5,382 nucleotides of DNA, from positions 1 to 5,382 of the forward strand of contig JAIVHA010000223.1 in NCBI GenBank assembly GCA_020201295.1, in the 5' to 3' direction. Source of the stretch: Lysobacteraceae bacterium (GTDB lineage Bacteria > Pseudomonadota > Gammaproteobacteria > DSM-19610). The translations under genes and the position numbers were made by a program. Below the pieces are notes generated by a model. That model was given only the letters and a program-made list of their open reading frames with translations, was not told the DNA's origin and did no database searches. Positions 3,627 through 5,382 of the stretch are shown here, piece after piece; position 1 is the stretch's first letter, and every line of letters begins with the position of its first letter.

Positions 3627-5382
3627 GCCAGAACTAAAGCAAACGCTGTGCCAGATATTTTTTCTCTCTTCAAAACAGCAAGATAAACACCATGGACACC
3701 TTCCACCCGGGCCTGGCCCCACCGGTTTGTAAGGCATTCCGACACAACCCGGCCCGCCGGCGGCCCCTGGGTCAGGGGCTTTTATCATAGGAAAAACAAA
3801 CAGTAAAAGCCGGAAAGGGCAGCCGTCGGCAGACGCCAAACCCTGTAAGGGATTCCGACGGTTTATGGCCTGCCGGCAACCCGATCCGCCTGGCCGGCCT
3901 CCAGCCAGGCGGCCTCCAGGGCCGCCGAGGCCGGCCGCCTCCAGCAGGCTGGCGCCCACCCGCCCGGCATGGCGGCGGCCGGCCAGCGTCACCACCGGCA
4001 CCCCCATCCACAAGGCCTCGCAGGTCGTGGTGGTGCCGTTGTAGGGGAAGGTGTCGAGGGCGATGTCCAGCCGCGCATAGAGGGCCAGGTGCTCGGCCCG
4101 CGTCGGCGTGTGGCCGAGCAGCTCCAGGCGCTCGGCCCCGATACCCAGCGCCTGCAGGGCGGCCGCCGTGTGTTCGCGCAGCGCGGCATCGGTCAGGGCC
4201 GGGCATTTCAGCAGCAGGCGCGAACCGGGCACCCGCTGCAGCACCTGCGCCCAGAGTTCCAGCACGGCGGGATTGAGCTTGCTGAAGTTGTTGAAGGAGC
4301 CGAAGGTGACCTGGCCCGTGGCCAGGGCCGGCAACGGGCTCGCATCCGGGCTGTTCGGGTCCGGCTGGTAGCAGAGGAAACCACCGTCGAGGCGTAACAG
4401 CTCCTCGCTGTGCCAGGCCTCCTCGCCCGGGGGATCGGCGATGGCGTCGGTGATGCGGTAGTCGATGGTGGCCAGGCCGGTGGTGTTCGGGTAGCCGAGG
4501 TAGGTCAGCTGCACGGGCGCCGGGCGGGCGGCGAACACGCCCAGGCGATGGTTGCTGGTATGGCCGACGAGATCGACGAGGATGTCGATGCCATCGTCGC
4601 GGACGAGACGGGCGGTGTCGGCATCGGACAGCCGGTCGATGTCGCGCCACCGGTCGGCGTATCCCTTGAGGCGCAGCGTGGTGGCATCCGGCCGCGGCAG
4701 GCAGGAATAGCAGCAGACCTCGAAACGATCATGGTCATGGTTGGCGAGCAGCGGCTCGATGAACGAGGCCACGGAATGCTCGCGGAAATCCGGCGACAGG
4801 TAGCCGATACGGAGTCGCCGCTGCGGATCGGCGGGCGCCAGGGGCGGCAACGTTGCGATCATCCTGGTGGCCACGCGGCCCCATTCGAGATGCTCCTCGA
4901 GCACCTTTTCCGCTTCGAGCTCCGGCATATAATTAAGCAACATCAGCCGGTTGGACCGGGCCCGCAGGTCAGCGGGCGCCACCTCCAGACACTGGCGGAG
5001 GCAACGCCCGGCCGCGGCGAAATCCCCTTGCCCCAGATACGCGCTGCCCAGGCTGTTGAGCGCGACGGCCAGGCGCGGGTTGATGCGCAGCGCCTGCTCG
5101 TAGGCGGCGATGGCCTCCCGGTTCCGCCCCATGGCCTGGTAGACGCTGCCGAGGTTGTTGAACATCTCCGCCTTGCCCGGCCAGCGGGCAATGATCCGGT
5201 TCAGCACCTGGACCGCGCCGTCCCAGTCGTAGAGGGCCATATGGGCATGGGCGAGGGCATCCAGGGCCTCGCTGTAGTCCGGGCGCAACTCGGTGGCACG
5301 CTGGAAGGCGGCAAGCGCCTCCTCGAAGCGTTTCCGGGTGCGCAGGGCGATGCCCAGGTTGAGGTGCGCCACCGCCAGGCCC
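3603..5382 (-). CDS. TPR-containing GT41 (SPINDLY/O-GlcNAc-transferase-like) glycosyltransferase; 5' end outside window, C-terminus abnormal
   Basis: The gene is open at the right edge, so the N-terminus is missing; residues here count from the GTG codon at 5372. About four TPR units span residues 1-140 (AHLNLGIALRTRKRFEEALAAF; FNNLGSVYQAMGRNREAIAAYEQAL; LNSLGSAYLGQGDFAAAGRCL). The GT41 catalytic domain follows: LRIGYLSPDFREHSVASF with H199 at the catalytic-base position known from OGT, LVGHTSNHRLGVFAARPAPVQ, TYLGYPNTTGLATIDYR, FGSFNNFSKLNP with K365 (equivalent to the UDP-contacting Lys of OGT), and LDTFPYNGTTTTCEALWMG with D440. The enzyme should transfer a nucleotide-activated sugar, probably onto Ser/Thr of proteins, in the cytoplasm. 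Family resemblance stops near residue 482 (ASLLEAAGL, about 3927), before the last 60-80 residues expected. The remaining 107 codons (to 3603) run through the sigma-54 promoter and upstream sites of the next gene and look noncoding. Another frame gives a shorter tail ending at 3863. Activity is therefore doubtful. Confidence 0.8.
   Translation of the reverse strand, partial: GLAVAHLNLGIALRTRKRFEEALAAFQRATELRPDYSEALDALAHAHMALYDWDGAVQVLNRIIARWPGKAEMFNNLGSVYQAMGRNREAIAAYEQALRINPRLAVALNSLGSAYLGQGDFAAAGRCLRQCLEVAPADLRARSNRLMLLNYMPELEAEKVLEEHLEWGRVATRMIATLPPLAPADPQRRLRIGYLSPDFREHSVASFIEPLLANHDHDRFEVCCYSCLPRPDATTLRLKGYADRWRDIDRLSDADTARLVRDDGIDILVDLVGHTSNHRLGVFAARPAPVQLTYLGYPNTTGLATIDYRITDAIADPPGEEAWHSEELLRLDGGFLCYQPDPNSPDASPLPALATGQVTFGSFNNFSKLNPAVLELWAQVLQRVPGSRLLLKCPALTDAALREHTAAALQALGIGAERLELLGHTPTRAEHLALYARLDIALDTFPYNGTTTTCEALWMGVPVVTLAGRRHAGRVGASLLEAAGLGGPGGRLAGGRPGGSGCRQAINRRNPLQGLASADGCPFRLLLFVFPMIKAPDPGAAGGPGCVGMPYKPVGPGPGGRCPWCLSCCFEERKNIWHSVCFSSGIHGTKKT
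3638..3653 (-). promoter_or_regulatory. Sigma-54 (RpoN) promoter of the VPVPA-CTERM gene
   Basis: TGGCAC (3653-3648), five bases, then TTGCT (3642-3638), followed by TT. This matches the -24/-12 consensus TGGCAC-N5-TTGCW exactly, with GG and GC in the right register. Transcription would start near 3626-3627, leaving a leader of about 75 nt. Sigma-54 promoters need an AAA+ activator bound upstream; the two repeated sites at 3728-3744 and 3844-3860 are good candidates for its binding. In PEP-CTERM systems studied elsewhere, RpoN with PrsK/PrsR plays this part. Confidence 0.88.
3728..3744 (-). promoter_or_regulatory. Proximal putative activator site (TGTCGGAATGCCTTACA)
   Basis: On the - strand the element reads TGTCGGAATGCCTTACA, with a palindromic TGT...ACA edge. 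Its centre lies about 110 bp upstream of the predicted start of transcription, the usual distance for sigma-54 enhancer sites. It repeats at 3844-3860 with a single central difference and one edge difference. The activator is not encoded in the window; a PrsR-type response regulator is the natural candidate but this is inferred. Confidence 0.65.
3844..3860 (-). promoter_or_regulatory. Distal putative activator site (CGTCGGAATCCCTTACA)
   Basis: This is a second copy of the proximal element in the same orientation, matching at 15 of 17 positions. The centres are 116 bp apart, close to eleven turns of B-DNA, so both would present the same face of the helix. It sits directly after a stop codon (3863-3865) that closes the alternate reading frame of the glycosyltransferase. 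Confidence 0.6.

Noticed and set aside
3763..3783. Hairpin GCCCCTG-GGT-CAGGGGC followed by TTTT on the + strand as a terminator
   Set aside because: No + strand gene ends here. In the - direction, in which the glycosyltransferase is transcribed, the T run precedes the hairpin, so it would not work as an intrinsic terminator. It may be chance or part of the control region.
3772..4650. Open frame of about 292 codons on the - strand overlapping the glycosyltransferase
   Set aside because: Its product is an Arg/Pro/Gly/Ala-rich out-of-frame reading of the GT41 domain, typical of GC-rich shadow frames.

Overview
The window is GC-rich by eye. It reads as a stretch of a proteobacterial chromosome devoted to secreted or surface proteins. 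Two genes end in the VPxPA type of PEP-CTERM (exosortase) sorting signal, and a TPR/GT41 (SPINDLY or O-GlcNAc-transferase-like) gene lies beside them. VPLPA-type signals, dockerin-like tails of this style and GGGGACAGACCCC repeats are all familiar from Gammaproteobacteria, so a free-living gammaproteobacterium is my best guess. Genus cannot be read from the sequence.

Layout. One gene lies on the + strand (119-976): a secreted protein of unknown function with a VPLPA sorting signal and a good sigma-70-like promoter. It runs into a GGGGACAGACCCC repeat that supplies a 22-residue tail and the stop codon. All other genes are on the - strand and converge on it. Reading leftward from the right edge: a TPR plus GT41 glycosyltransferase (5' end outside the window, C-terminus abnormal); a regulatory region with a textbook sigma-54 promoter and two copies of a TGTAAGGvATTCCGAC element; a small secreted protein with a VPVPA sorting signal (2902-3552); a near-perfect intrinsic terminator; a broken gene for a secreted calcium-binding/dockerin-like protein (2200-2756); and a secreted two-domain paralogue of the VPVPA protein that lacks the sorting signal (1086-2147).

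How the parts may fit together. The VPVPA protein (2902-3552) and the protein at 1086-2147 share an N-terminal module of roughly 125-140 residues but carry different C-termini: an exosortase signal in one and Ig-like beta-sandwich sequence in the other. The sigma-54 promoter with upstream sites fits what is known of some PEP-CTERM systems, where the two-component pair PrsK/PrsR and RpoN drive expression of the sorted proteins. The activator, exosortase and polysaccharide genes are not in this window. The GT41 enzyme could glycosylate proteins, but nothing here shows that the neighbouring secreted proteins are its targets.

The most noteworthy points are the sigma-54/twin-site control region, the breakdown of the GT41 C-terminus at its edge, the doubly damaged dockerin-like gene, and the repeat-derived tail on the VPLPA protein. 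I see no tRNA, rRNA, CRISPR array or transposase gene.
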